This document shows positions 18,382 to 27,857 of a DNA stretch of 55,847 nt, in pieces (position 1 is the first letter of the stretch; each line of letters opens with the position of its first letter). Location: NCBI GenBank assembly GCA_028284775.1, contig JANQRB010000063.1, forward strand, positions 1 through 55,847. Direction: 5' to 3'. Below the pieces are notes generated by a model that was not told where the DNA came from, made no database searches, and saw only the letters and a program-made list of their open reading frames with translations. The position numbers and the translations under genes were made by a program. Source of the DNA: Candidatus Kapaibacterium sp. (GTDB lineage: Bacteria; Bacteroidota; Ignavibacteria; Kapaibacteriales; UBA7675).

Positions 18382-18692
18382 CCATCCTGAATGCAGGCCT
18401 TCGCAATCCTAGTAGCAGGAATACTTTCCTTGCGATTGTAGAATTGTCCTTGCCGTCCGCGGCCGGATCCAAAGCCGTGCACGACAGGAACTGCGCCGAC
18501 AGCGCTGCCGACTGTCATCGCCGGAGAGCATCGTTTGTTAGAGTGGCCGGATGCAGTCTGCGCCTAAACGCGTGGACCAAGATCGATAATGGGGGCCGGC
18601 GATCCACGGCCCAATGAGGAAACGCCGACCATCAGCCGGTGAACGGAACTATTTGCCTGGTGAACGGAACATGCGCTTGTCGCCGTGGCTGC
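18382..18692. other. Gene-free stretch 3' of a LytTR gene
   Basis: Contains a weak hairpin (GGGCCG / CGGCCC near 18593-18612) and the 12-bp direct repeat described separately. No protein-like frame. Confidence 0.45.
18638..18670 (-). promoter_or_regulatory. Candidate LytTR operator: perfect 12-bp direct repeat, 21-bp period
   Basis: GGTGAACGGAAC occurs at 18638-18649 and again at 18659-18670. On the minus strand each copy reads GTTCCGTTCACC, and its core TCCGTTCAC matches the published LytTR half-site consensus [TA][AC][CA]GTTN[AG][TG] at eight of nine positions. Known LytTR operators are two such 9-bp half-sites separated by 12-13 bp, exactly this geometry. It lies 23 nt beyond the stop codon of a LytTR regulator gene and upstream, though distantly, of the minus-strand cargo gene ending at 16345. 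Binding is inferred. Confidence 0.4.
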
Positions 18693-19463
18693 TTAGAGTC
18701 TGGTATAGGCCTGTTGAAACTGTTCCTTGCGGCGGATTGAAATGTTGACCGTGCCGCCGTCGCTCATAACCACATAACCGCCCTTGCCGCGTACGTACCT
18801 GCTGACCTGTTCGAGGTTGATGATATGGCTCTTGTGCACCCGGCAAAATCGCGGGTCGGCCAATAGCGTTTCACAATCCTGTAGGGAACGGGAGACAATG
18901 TACTCCGCTCCCTGCCGCAGGTATACTTTGCTGTAGTTGTCGATGGCTTCCAGGCGGAGAATATCGTCGATATGAACCATGCTAAACCCGCTCGGCGTCG
19001 CCAATGCGATCAGATGCTTGCTGCGTGAGATCGCCCCGGGTTTTTGCCGACCGTCGGCAAAGCTGAAGCGCGAAGCGGACCTGCCGGAAGGCAAACTATG
19101 GACTTTGTTGACGGCAGTCTTCAGCTCCGATACGACAAGCGGTTTAAGCAGATAATCGAGGGCCGCGAAACGAAGCGCGCGAATGGCGTAGTGATCGTGG
19201 GCTGTCGTAAAGATAAGTCCCGCAGAGAGGCTTCCCGCCTGTTCGAGCAGTTCGAAACAGTCGCCGTCACGCAATTCAACATCCAGAAAGAGGAGGTCGG
19301 CTTGATACTCTTGCAGCAGGCGGCAACCCTCGGCCACGGAATCGCCCGCCGCCACTACTTCCACCTGCGGGCAGTAGCGGGCGAGCAGAAACCTGAGCGT
19401 GTCCTGGTGTTTAAGCTCGTCTTCCAGGATGAGCGAACGCAGTTTAGTGTTCGATGAGTTCAT
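18693..19463 (-). CDS. LytTR-family response regulator, partner of the kinase 19444-22674
   Basis: The product has 256 residues. About 9-125 is a receiver with Glu14/Asp15 in place of the usual acidic pair, acceptor Asp61 and the Lys of YLLKPL. About 150-256 is LytTR with FCRVHKSHIINLEQVSRYV. Its 5' end overlaps the 3' end of the kinase gene by 20 bp, so the two are very likely translationally coupled. It is the most divergent of the four regulators here: it begins MNSSN rather than MI[KE]A, and the acceptor loop reads DVELRDG without Met-Pro. Expected to bind DNA after phosphorylation by its kinase. Its targets may include the minus-strand cargo gene downstream (inference). Confidence 0.95.
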   Translation of the reverse strand: MNSSNTKLRSLILEDELKHQDTLRFLLARYCPQVEVVAAGDSVAEGCRLLQEYQADLLFLDVELRDGDCFELLEQAGSLSAGLIFTTAHDHYAIRALRFAALDYLLKPLVVSELKTAVNKVHSLPSGRSASRFSFADGRQKPGAISRSKHLIALATPSGFSMVHIDDILRLEAIDNYSKVYLRQGAEYIVSRSLQDCETLLADPRFCRVHKSHIINLEQVSRYVRGKGGYVVMSDGGTVNISIRRKEQFQQAYTRL

Positions 19464-22400
19464 GACGATCCAGAGGTATGCTGATGCTGACGCGTGTTCC
19501 GGCGGGGTCGCCGTCGGCGTCGCGCAAATCGATAATATCCAGGCGGAGGTCTTGCTTGCATCGTTCGCCGAGAATGCGCAGGCGCTCTCGTGTTATGTGA
19601 ATACCATGCGAGCGATGACCGCTATCCTGCTCGCCGCCATTCTTCGACTGATCCGGCCGACCGATTCCGTTGTCTTCCACATGACAAATCACCAGGTCCG
19701 TCTGCCGGCGGATGCTGATCCTAATACGACCGTCGCGTTTTTGCCCGCGCAAACCATGCCGCAGCGCATTTTCCACGAAGGGCTGAAGGAGCAGCGGCGG
19801 AATCATTTGTCGCTCGGCCTGCAGCCGGTCGTCCACGTCGATCGTATAGCTGAAGCGCCCGGCGAAACGCAGGCCTTCCAGATCGAGATAGCTCCGCAAC
19901 ATCGCCAACTCGTCGGCCAGCGGTATCAGGTCGCGGCCGGAGCTGTCCAGGACGTCGCGCATGAGCTGCGCAAAACTCGCCAGATGATCGTAGGCCTGCT
20001 CGCGTTCATTGTGAATAATGTAATGCTGAATCGTGTGCAGCGAGTTGAAGATGAAATGAGGATTGAGTTTAAGTCGCAGCGACTGCAGTTCGGACTCCAG
20101 CAGTTGTCGCTGCAACAAGGCTTTGCGTTTAACAGTACGAATCCGCAATTGCACCAGGAGGGCCGCGATGGCGAGCAGGCCGCTGAAGACGATAATACGA
20201 AAGGGCAGCGTGTCCCAGAACGGCGGCCTGATCTGCAGGTGGATTATCAGACCCGTATCGTTCCAGATGCCGTCATTGTTGGAGCCCCGCACACGAAAGA
20301 CATAATCACCGCCGCGCAGGTTGGTGTAGGAGGCCAGCCGCCGCGTGCCGCAGTACACCCAGTCTTTATCGAGGCCATCCAGTTTGTAAGCATAGTTATG
20401 TTTACGCGGGTTTGTATAATCCAGGGCGGCAAATTCAAAGGAGACGAAGTTGGAATCATAGGGCAGGCGGACCGTGTCGCCGTCATCAAAGCTGATCGGG
20501 AGAGCCTTGTCGAAGACACGAACTTCATTGACCACCAGGGGCGGGACGTTGGGGTTGAGATGAATCCGGTCCGGATGAAAAGCCGTCAGTCCGTTAAAGC
20601 CGCCAAAGTACATGCGTCCGGTCGAAGGACTTAAACAGGCGGACCGCGGCGTGAATTCATTGGAATGCAGGCCGTCGCCCACATCAAAGCTCCGGATTGC
20701 AGCCCTGGCCGGATCATAACGTGCCAGGCCTCTGTCCGTCCCGAGCCACAATGCGCCGCCCCGATCGCCGGCAATGCTTCGTATCCAGTTCGAGGGCAGG
20801 CCGTCACGCATGCCGATGCGCTGAAAGGCATCGCCGGACGCGTCGTAGCGATTCAGGCCGCCGCCTTTGCTGCCGATCCACAGTCGGCCGCCGGCATCGA
20901 CATACAATGCGGTCAGAATACTGGCGCTCAGTGAAGTGGAATCATTAGGCCGAGGCAGGTAGTGTCGCGTAAACTTCTCGGCCCGGCGATCGAAGCGCAG
21001 GAGACCGTTGCTGCCCGCCACCCACAAGCTGCCGCTGCTGTCCTCGGCGATGTCGAAGAGATAATCCTTCACATGGACTCCGGCCGCCGTATCGCCCTCG
21101 AAATATCGGCTGAAAGTATCGTCCGCTCTATTGTAGCGCAGCAGCTCGCCAATGCCGGCGATCCAGATACCGCCGTCGCGAGCTTCGAAGATCTTAAAAA
21201 AAAGGGACATAATGCCGGCGTGGTTCTTAACCTTTTCGCGATAGCGAATAAGCCGATCGGCGCGGGAGTCAAAGCGTATCAGCTCGGGGCTGGCGCTGCC
21301 GACCCACAGGTCGCCATGCCGGTCGTGCAGGACATCGTAAATCGGCGCGTGGCGTCGCAGCGAGGTGATAAGCTGCGGATGCTGCACAAGGCTGTCGGGA
21401 TCGGCTGCCGGCCATTCGAACAATCTGCCGGATGAACCCAGCCACAGATTGCCGCTGCTGTCTTCGCTGACGGACGAGATGCGCATAAAGGGCGGGGCGG
21501 ATGACGGCAGGAAGTCCTTCGCGGCCGCAAAATTCGGCTCACGCAGCGATAGTTTATTCAAGCCGAAGCTGCTGCCGACCCAGAGCGTGCCAAAACGATC
21601 GGCATAGACCGCGCTGAGCATGTGGCTGCTGAGTGAATGCGGATTGTTGTCCTCACGTAGAAAACGCCGCCGGATGCCCAGCGCCGGATCGTAGTGCAGC
21701 AGGCCGTGGCCGGAGGCCAGCCAGATCCTGCCGCTCGCATCCTGGCAGAGCGAAGGGATGTAATAATGGTTGTCATACTTACCGTCCCCGCCGCTGTACA
21801 TCGGGCGCAGGCTGTCGCCCTCCCGGTCGAAGCGCAGCAGCCCCTGCGCGGTCCCTATCCACAGCTCGCCCGTTCTGTCGATCATCAGACGCCAGATGCC
21901 CTGCCACTCCCGTTCGGCCGGCCGGGTGTAGCGTAGTGGATATGAAGACAGTTCATTGTAATTGCGGTCCAGCTTGTGCAGAGCGCTCGAGCTTCCGAGC
22001 CAGAGCACGCCGGCCGAGTCGAAGGCGAAGTCCCTGATAATAGGCGGGGCGGTTCGGCGGGGCCAGCCGGAAGGATTGCGGGCGCTGAACACAGGCTTGC
22101 TGACGCCGCTGGTCTTATCAAAACTGAAGACCCGGCCCGAGCGGCTGGCGATCAGGAGTCTGCCCTCTGCGTCCTGGCTCAGGGCCGAAACACGACGCGG
22201 CCCATGCGGCGGCGCCCGAAAAGGACGGAACGACTGCCTCCGCCTGTCGTAGCTGCACAAGATGCCGTGTCTGCTGATCAGCCACAGGGCGCCGTCGGCG
22301 TCTTCAAACAGTCGGGTGATGTCATTTTCCGGCAGCGAGGTCGTATCGCCGGGACGGTGCTGAAAAGCGACGAAGCGATAAGCGTCGAAGCGAAACAATC

Positions 22401-22674
22401 CACTCTGGCAGCCGAACCACATGTATCCCGGCCGGTCCTGGAGGATTGCGTTGATGCGGTTCTGCGGCAGGCCGTCGAGTCCGCCGAATCGCTGAAAGCG
22501 GGCTTGCCGATCTTCCACGGCTGCCTGCAGGAAGAATTGCGGGCAGACCAGGATCAGGGCAATCAAGGGCAGCAAAGGATGGCGTCGAATCAAGACGGGC
22601 CGGGAAATGCCGGCCTCCGCGACTCGAATGGAACAGTCGATTCCACTGTAGCTGCTGTCGTCATACATAAACAT
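19444..22674 (-). CDS. LytS-type sensor histidine kinase with beta-propeller sensor
   Basis: The product has 1076 residues from the ATG chosen. A Sec signal or membrane anchor lies at about 23-53 (PLLPLIALILVCPQFF), followed by about fourteen two-component-regulator propeller repeats (GLPQNRINAILQD, G-x-x-W-x-G-T motifs) to about 730, a Y_Y_Y domain (about 740-815), a membrane helix at about 823-843, and a His_kinase/HATPase module with His873 in LNPHFIFNSL, N-box QPFVENA, DNGIG and a C-terminal G-T-R box. The sensor should lie in the periplasm and the kinase in the cytoplasm. The start is uncertain: the same frame extends to a TTG at 22737, neither start has a strong ribosome site, and a later start nearer the signal segment is possible. 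The gene is divergent from kinase 2. Confidence 0.93.
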   Translation of the reverse strand: MFMYDDSSYSGIDCSIRVAEAGISRPVLIRRHPLLPLIALILVCPQFFLQAAVEDRQARFQRFGGLDGLPQNRINAILQDRPGYMWFGCQSGLFRFDAYRFVAFQHRPGDTTSLPENDITRLFEDADGALWLISRHGILCSYDRRRQSFRPFRAPPHGPRRVSALSQDAEGRLLIASRSGRVFSFDKTSGVSKPVFSARNPSGWPRRTAPPIIRDFAFDSAGVLWLGSSSALHKLDRNYNELSSYPLRYTRPAEREWQGIWRLMIDRTGELWIGTAQGLLRFDREGDSLRPMYSGGDGKYDNHYYIPSLCQDASGRIWLASGHGLLHYDPALGIRRRFLREDNNPHSLSSHMLSAVYADRFGTLWVGSSFGLNKLSLREPNFAAAKDFLPSSAPPFMRISSVSEDSSGNLWLGSSGRLFEWPAADPDSLVQHPQLITSLRRHAPIYDVLHDRHGDLWVGSASPELIRFDSRADRLIRYREKVKNHAGIMSLFFKIFEARDGGIWIAGIGELLRYNRADDTFSRYFEGDTAAGVHVKDYLFDIAEDSSGSLWVAGSNGLLRFDRRAEKFTRHYLPRPNDSTSLSASILTALYVDAGGRLWIGSKGGGLNRYDASGDAFQRIGMRDGLPSNWIRSIAGDRGGALWLGTDRGLARYDPARAAIRSFDVGDGLHSNEFTPRSACLSPSTGRMYFGGFNGLTAFHPDRIHLNPNVPPLVVNEVRVFDKALPISFDDGDTVRLPYDSNFVSFEFAALDYTNPRKHNYAYKLDGLDKDWVYCGTRRLASYTNLRGGDYVFRVRGSNNDGIWNDTGLIIHLQIRPPFWDTLPFRIIVFSGLLAIAALLVQLRIRTVKRKALLQRQLLESELQSLRLKLNPHFIFNSLHTIQHYIIHNEREQAYDHLASFAQLMRDVLDSSGRDLIPLADELAMLRSYLDLEGLRFAGRFSYTIDVDDRLQAERQMIPPLLLQPFVENALRHGLRGQKRDGRIRISIRRQTDLVICHVEDNGIGRPDQSKNGGEQDSGHRSHGIHITRERLRILGERCKQDLRLDIIDLRDADGDPAGTRVSISIPLDRHELIEH

Positions 22675-23106
22675 AAACCGATGGTATGTGATCTTGCAAC
22701 GTCGCGCGAGCCAGGCGGGCGAATTGCATTTCGCCAATTAGCATAAGGAAATCGAAACCTGCAAATCGGGTGGCCGGCGGGAGCGGGAAAGAACGCTGCC
22801 TGCCATCAACGCGGCTCATGCCGAAGATTCCGGATTTGTGGCGCAGGCGGCCGGCTGCCTGTTCCACAAAGCGGCATCGACATTGCCGGCAGATGCAGTT
22901 TGCCGCGAACACCGTCGCGCAGCCATTTACTGCGAAGGCCAAGCCTTCTGAATCTAATAACCGCTATGTATCCCGAAAATCTCTTTTTGCTGCTCGAGTC
23001 ACCTGCGCGCTGTGAAATTTTTCCGCGCAAGGAGCAGTAATCCGGGCGAGAAGCTTCGACAAGGCGGCTCAACAATACTTAAAAAGTTATGCGCTGCATT
23101 TTGCAA

Positions 23107-23135
23107 TTGCATTTTGATCGCGATAGCCCTATAAT
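23107..23135 (+). promoter_or_regulatory. Sigma-70-type promoter for the second kinase-regulator pair
   Basis: A TTGCAT -35 and a consensus TATAAT -10 are separated by 17 bp. A 9-bp direct repeat, TGCATTTTG at 23095 and 23108, overlaps the -35 region, and TGCAATTGCA forms a palindrome between the two copies; this arrangement suits an activator or repressor site. Confidence 0.45.
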
Positions 23136-23229
23136 TGCAGCCCCGAACAAACGCCGGAAGACTCGGGCCGCCTTGAAGATCATGTTAAGCTACTGTGCAT
23201 TGAGATCTAACACGCATTGTTGAGTATTT

Positions 23230-23260
23230 GTTCAGCGTTCAGCGCCGTGAATTTCTGAAC
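23230..23260. promoter_or_regulatory. Possible operator: GTTCAGC tandem copy plus inverted CTGAAC
   Basis: GTTCAGC occurs twice in immediate tandem (23230-23243) and is mirrored by CTGAAC at 23255-23260. It lies about 95 nt past the predicted -10 element, within the leader. It may be a protein site or an RNA hairpin. Confidence 0.25.
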
Positions 23261-23395
23261 CGATTGCGACCATCGGCCGCATAGGGCGCAGCTTATTCTA
23301 AAGCCGCGATGGGAACCCTGCTGTTCCTCCTGATGCGTAGTCCGTCCGACGAGTAAGGTGTGGACGCCAGGCCGAGCGGCGGGAGTCGATTAATT

Positions 23396-26300
23396 ATGTT
23401 AAGCCGAATGTTCAACGGCCGACCAGCCCGGTGCGCCCCTTGTGTCCGGCGGGGTTGTGAGGAGCTGTCTCACGCAATCAGCTCCGTGTCGTACCGGCTT
23501 CCGGCGATATTGCTTTTTACATTGTTGTTTATACCATCGGTCAGTGGCTGGTGTCAGCAGGAAGCTCTCTTTAAACGCTACACGGTTGAAGATGGCCTGC
23601 CGAGTTCGGAAGTGCATGAAATCAGGCAGGATGCGCGAGGTTTCATCTGGATCGCCACCGACCGCGGCGTCTGCCGGTTTGACGGCTATGAATTCAGTGT
23701 TTACACCAGCGATGACGGTCTCTGCGACAATGTTGTATTTAACATGTGTGAAGACACGGCCGGCCGAATGTGGTTCCATACCTTTTCCGGCGCGATCTGC
23801 CGCTATGACGGCGGCAGCATTCGTTCACTTGCCTATGATCGCGAACAGGTGCTGAGCTTTGCGCTTAAACTGTTTTCGGAGTCAATCTATGCGGACGAAT
23901 ACGGTACGCTCTGGATCAATAAAGCGCTTAACGGTTCCTACCGGCTCTCTTCCTCCGGCGACATAAGCCGTTTCGCCGCTGCCGAAGACTGCCGGCCGGG
24001 AACTCTGATTGCGCGTTACTGGAATCAGAGGGATTGCCACTTCGATATCAAACGCGACCCGAAGCGATTCGATCGGACACATACGCTGCGTCTGATTCGT
24101 GACGACCGTCGCCGGGATATCGATCTGCGTCTGAACGTTGATGGTCGTCCGAACTACCTCCTGGATCTGATCGTTCTGCCCGACGAACGCATCTTGCTGC
24201 GCTATGGACACAAAGTCTACGAAATCGGCGGCGAGGGCCTCCGAAGTGTTCGACGCTTCGCGCATCCCACCTTAACCAACAACAAGCTGCTCGATCGGGA
24301 TCAGGATCTCTGGCTCGGCTTCGGCCTGGGCGGCGGCGTTCAGCGTTTTCGCGGCGCCGATCTGAAGCAGGAGCCGCTGCGCTACCTTGATGGCTGCAGT
24401 ATCACCGGCATTCTGCAGGATCACGAAGGCAGTATCTGGTTTGCGACGCTGGAAAGCGGGCTGTACTACCTGCGTTCGAAAAATGTCGGCAGTTACACGG
24501 AGGCGCAGGGACTGGAAGGTAACAAGATAAACGTGCTGGCGCCAGGTCGGCGGGCGGTCTGGTGCGGCACTCATGCCGGGGGATTGCACCGGATCGACAT
24601 CGCAGGCACGGGCGAGAGCGTTACAACGCTTGGACGGAGCTACGATGAAGTCCGGGCGCTGCACGAGGACCGCAGCGGACGTCTGTGGACGAGTTCACTG
24701 CGAGGCGTCCGACGACTGACCGCCGAACATCGCGGCGACGGGACCATCGGCCCGGGCTTTCCGCTTGACTTCCTCGAAGCTCCGGATGGCAGCATGATGT
24801 ATATGCGTCGCAACATACTTGTCCGGATTCGTGGCGAGCATTTGCAAAGCGATAGTCTGCCCTTTCTCTCGCCAAGTTATTTTAAGGCGCTCGCTTTGCC
24901 GTCGGACAGCAGTATACTGATCGGCTCGCTTAACGGCTTGTTCGCCTGGAATCCACACACGGGCGCGCACTATTCTTATGCCGACGACTATCCGCTCCTG
25001 CGCCATCGGATTGCCGATATCGAGATTGACTCACTCGGACGTATCTGCTGCGCCAGCATCGGCGCCGGCCTGCTGATCCTGGACGGCGACTCCCTGCAAC
25101 AGATCGATCGCCGGCGCGGCCTCAGCTCCAACATGTGTCACAAGCTGGCGCTGGATGGACCGCGGCTATGGGTTTCCACCAATAACGGCTTAAACAAACT
25201 CGAAGCCGGCCATATCGAGACATTTACGACGCTGGACGGACTGGCTTCCAACGAGGTCAACGACGTGATACTGCATCATGGGCGTATCTGGGCCGCTACT
25301 GAAGCGGGCTTAACAGTGTTTGCCGGAGATGCTGCGCTTGCCTCCGACTCGCCGCCGCCCTTGTATTTCACCGGCATCAGCATCAACAACCGGGATACGC
25401 TTATCAGGCCGGCTTATCGGCTCGGGCATAGCCAAAACGACATCAGAATACGGTACGTCGGACTGTCGTTTGCCAATGCGCTATCGACCTTGTACCGCTA
25501 TCGACTGGATGGCCTGGATAGTGTCTGGCGCTTAACCAAACACCGCTCGGTGGAATTCCCGGCCCTGCCGCCGGGCGACTATTGCCTGCAGCTTCAGGTG
25601 CGGAGCCGCGGCGGAATCTGGAGCCCTGAAGCGCTCAGGCTGCCCTTTTCGATCGCGACGCCCTGGTGGCGCAGCTGGCCCGTGCGCACGGGAGGCATAC
25701 TTGTGCTCTGCGGGCTGATCTGGCTGGGGCTCGCGCGACGAATGGCCAGGCTGCGCCGGACCCTGGAGCTGCAGCAGCGTTCGCTGCGCGCCGAACAAAT
25801 TGCGCTGCGCGCGCAAATGAATCCACACTTTATGTTTAACTCGCTTAACTCCATTCAGTCTATGATAGCGCGGGAAGAGCGACGCGACGCTATGCAGTAC
25901 CTGGCTCGCTTCGCCAATCTGATGCGCGCCATCCTGCATCATTCGCGCCAGTCCAGCATAAGCCTGGAGCAGGAAACCGATACCCTGCGTCTGTATCTGG
26001 ATCTGGAAAGTTTACGCTTCCGCGGCAAGTTTACTTATGGCATTAAACTTGCAGATGGCCTTCCGCTCGCGGAGGTCAGGATACCTCCGCTTTTAGTTCA
26101 GCCCTATGTCGAGAACGCGATCTGGCATGGGCTCATGAATAAAGACCGTCCCGGCGGTCGGGTCGATATTAGCTTCTGGCAGGTTGGCGACTGTCTCTTA
26201 TGCAGTATCCAGGATGACGGCGTCGGTCGGCGAAGAGCTGCGAAACTGCGCGGCCGAGGGCCGAAGCCGGACGAGTCGCTGGGGATGCGGGTCGGCGCCG

Positions 26301-26491
26301 AACGGCTGCATAACCTGGGCAAGTTGTTCGACTGCCCCATGCAGGTGAGGGTCTGCGACCTGCACGACAAAGACGGCGCTGCCGCCGGCACACGCATCGA
26401 ACTGAGTTTGCCGCTTCGCATCGTTCGCGATCAAGCCGGTAATCACACTGGCAACTACGCCGGCAATCTTTCCGAGGTGGTGTATGATTGA
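23396..26491 (+). CDS. LytS-type sensor histidine kinase with beta-propeller sensor
   Basis: The product has 1031 residues from the ATG preceded by GGGAG; the frame also opens at a GTG at 23360 whose ribosome site would be too close. A signal/anchor segment (LPAILLFTLLFIPSVSG) leads into propeller repeats (GLPSSEVHEIRQD, G-F-I-W-I-A-T-D-R-G-V, GSIWFATLESGLYYL), a Y_Y_Y domain (about 660-755), a membrane helix (about 761-780), a coiled linker, and the kinase core with His811 in MNPHFMFNSL, QPYVENA, DDGVG and a final G-T-R box. Sensor domains of this kind, fused to AraC-type outputs in Bacteroides, bind glycan fragments; here the output is the LytTR regulator whose start codon overlaps this stop. 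It is clearly paralogous to the kinase at 27858. Confidence 0.95.
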   Translation: MLSRMFNGRPARCAPCVRRGCEELSHAISSVSYRLPAILLFTLLFIPSVSGWCQQEALFKRYTVEDGLPSSEVHEIRQDARGFIWIATDRGVCRFDGYEFSVYTSDDGLCDNVVFNMCEDTAGRMWFHTFSGAICRYDGGSIRSLAYDREQVLSFALKLFSESIYADEYGTLWINKALNGSYRLSSSGDISRFAAAEDCRPGTLIARYWNQRDCHFDIKRDPKRFDRTHTLRLIRDDRRRDIDLRLNVDGRPNYLLDLIVLPDERILLRYGHKVYEIGGEGLRSVRRFAHPTLTNNKLLDRDQDLWLGFGLGGGVQRFRGADLKQEPLRYLDGCSITGILQDHEGSIWFATLESGLYYLRSKNVGSYTEAQGLEGNKINVLAPGRRAVWCGTHAGGLHRIDIAGTGESVTTLGRSYDEVRALHEDRSGRLWTSSLRGVRRLTAEHRGDGTIGPGFPLDFLEAPDGSMMYMRRNILVRIRGEHLQSDSLPFLSPSYFKALALPSDSSILIGSLNGLFAWNPHTGAHYSYADDYPLLRHRIADIEIDSLGRICCASIGAGLLILDGDSLQQIDRRRGLSSNMCHKLALDGPRLWVSTNNGLNKLEAGHIETFTTLDGLASNEVNDVILHHGRIWAATEAGLTVFAGDAALASDSPPPLYFTGISINNRDTLIRPAYRLGHSQNDIRIRYVGLSFANALSTLYRYRLDGLDSVWRLTKHRSVEFPALPPGDYCLQLQVRSRGGIWSPEALRLPFSIATPWWRSWPVRTGGILVLCGLIWLGLARRMARLRRTLELQQRSLRAEQIALRAQMNPHFMFNSLNSIQSMIAREERRDAMQYLARFANLMRAILHHSRQSSISLEQETDTLRLYLDLESLRFRGKFTYGIKLADGLPLAEVRIPPLLVQPYVENAIWHGLMNKDRPGGRVDISFWQVGDCLLCSIQDDGVGRRRAAKLRGRGPKPDESLGMRVGAERLHNLGKLFDCPMQVRVCDLHDKDGAAAGTRIELSLPLRIVRDQAGNHTGNYAGNLSEVVYD

Positions 26492-27227
26492 AGCCATCAT
26501 AGTCGACGATGAAGAATTAGGACGCCTGACGCTTCGGGAGCTGCTGCATGAATTTTGTCCGGACGTCAACGTCCTGGCCGCCTGCGAATCGGTGCCGAGC
26601 GGTATTCGGGCGATCGAGCGCCGTCAGCCGCAGCTTGTGTTCCTCGATGTCAGAATGCCGCGCGGCAGCGGCTTCGATTTGCTGCAAAGCCTTAGCAAGA
26701 GGGATTTCGAGGTCATTTTCACCACGGCGTATGACAACTACGCTATTCCGGCATTTCGGGCGAATGCGCTGGACTATTTGTTAAAGCCGATCGACCCCGC
26801 CGAGTTGCAGAGTTCGGTTCGCAAGTTTGGCCAGCGTTCCGGCCGACGAGCTGCATTCAACGGAGCGGGACCAGTGGCGGCCGATCGGCCGTACGCCCAT
26901 GGGATCGCTCAGATCGCCTTACCGACCATGGAAGGCTATTCGGTGCTTCGGCTGGAAGATATCCTGCGCTGCGAAGCGCAGGGTCGTTATACGATTCCGC
27001 ATTTGACTACAGGAGAATCGCCGCTGTTTTCCGTTAACATCGGCGAAGTGGAAGCCCGGCTGGCTGGTAAGGGCTTCTATCGCGTTCATCATTCCCATCT
27101 GATTAACATGCGGCACGTCTGCCGTTATGTTCGCGAAGGCAGCGCCTGTGTCATTATGAGTGATGGCTCGCGTGTGAATGTCGCGCGGCGGAAGCGTGAG
27201 GAGTTTATTAACATTCTGGCGTCCTGA
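26484..27227 (+). CDS. LytTR-family response regulator, partner of the kinase 23396-26491
   Basis: The product has 247 residues. The ATG overlaps the last 8 bp of the kinase gene, which implies coupled translation. The receiver (about 3-118) has Asp8/Asp9, acceptor Asp55 in LVFLDVRMPRG, TTAYDNYA and LLKPIDP, so all canonical residues are present. LytTR spans about 142-247 with FYRVHHSHLINMRHVCRYV. The linker-to-LytTR start IALPTMEGY is shared with the orphan regulator (IPTMEGY) and the third pair (VPTLQGY), a recent-duplication signature. Confidence 0.95.
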   Translation: MIEAIIVDDEELGRLTLRELLHEFCPDVNVLAACESVPSGIRAIERRQPQLVFLDVRMPRGSGFDLLQSLSKRDFEVIFTTAYDNYAIPAFRANALDYLLKPIDPAELQSSVRKFGQRSGRRAAFNGAGPVAADRPYAHGIAQIALPTMEGYSVLRLEDILRCEAQGRYTIPHLTTGESPLFSVNIGEVEARLAGKGFYRVHHSHLINMRHVCRYVREGSACVIMSDGSRVNVARRKREEFINILAS

Positions 27228-27857
27228 ACTATGGCAATACTCGCCGGCATTCGAATGAAGCGCTGCCTCAGCTGCTCAGGAGCATTTGCAAGCCCTACCA
27301 TTCATTTTACTGCCAAACATTAAACGTTTGTAATGAAGTCCCGGGCATCGTAGTTGTGGACGCCGTCCCTCTGTTCCTGCACTGGAACTATAGACGATCG
27401 GCCCCGAGGTGTTCACTGAATCAACGAGGGCAAAACCTATATACAATTGACGTGTGTCCTTATCGCAGTTCTCTTATTCACCGGGGATTCGCGAAGCTAA
27501 GGGCCGCGCTTGTGAACGTGTTTATGCTCTTGTCCTCTCCGTACTCCAGCCATTGTTTCTGCATTTGGTATTTGATGCCGCTGCGATATATTCGCGTACA
27601 AGCTCCCGGGCACTGGCTTTCTCGCTAGCCGCGGTGATAGTGGCTGGCTCCGGAAAGCTTTTCGCACCATCGCATTAACTCGCCCAAAGGAAGCGGCAGG
27701 AGAAGAGCTCCGGAAGGGCCGAGTCGGACAGGAGAATCGCGGTCTGTTCACAGTCGAAGATGAATGCGGCCGCTGTAAGGGAAGCGTGTGGCGATGAGTC
27801 AGCTGGGAATTCACAAAAGATTGGCACAGGAAACAGGCCGGAAGGGAGGAAGAGACT
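27228..27857. other. Gene-free region upstream of the third kinase
   Basis: Short frames here look random and none was accepted. One full match to the LytTR half-site consensus, AACGTTTGT, lies at about 27324-27332, but there is no second half-site at 21-22 bp, and its core AACGTT is palindromic. Confidence 0.45.
27844..27850 (+). promoter_or_regulatory. Ribosome binding site supporting a GTG start
   Basis: GGGAGGA lies 7 nt before the GTG at 27858, a near-perfect Shine-Dalgarno. This fixes a non-ATG start for the third kinase. Confidence 0.7.

Larger units (their letters stand above)
22675..23395. other. Divergent regulatory region between two kinase operons
   Basis: About 700 bp with no gene-like frame separate the two divergent kinase genes. 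It holds a good sigma-70-type promoter pointing right and a repeated/inverted GTTCAG element (separate entries). Transcription from that promoter would give a leader of about 250 nt. Confidence 0.5.

Noticed and set aside
27324..27332. Single full match to the LytTR half-site (AACGTTTGT) before kinase 3
   Set aside because: No second half-site at 21-22 bp, and a single 9-bp degenerate match is expected by chance.
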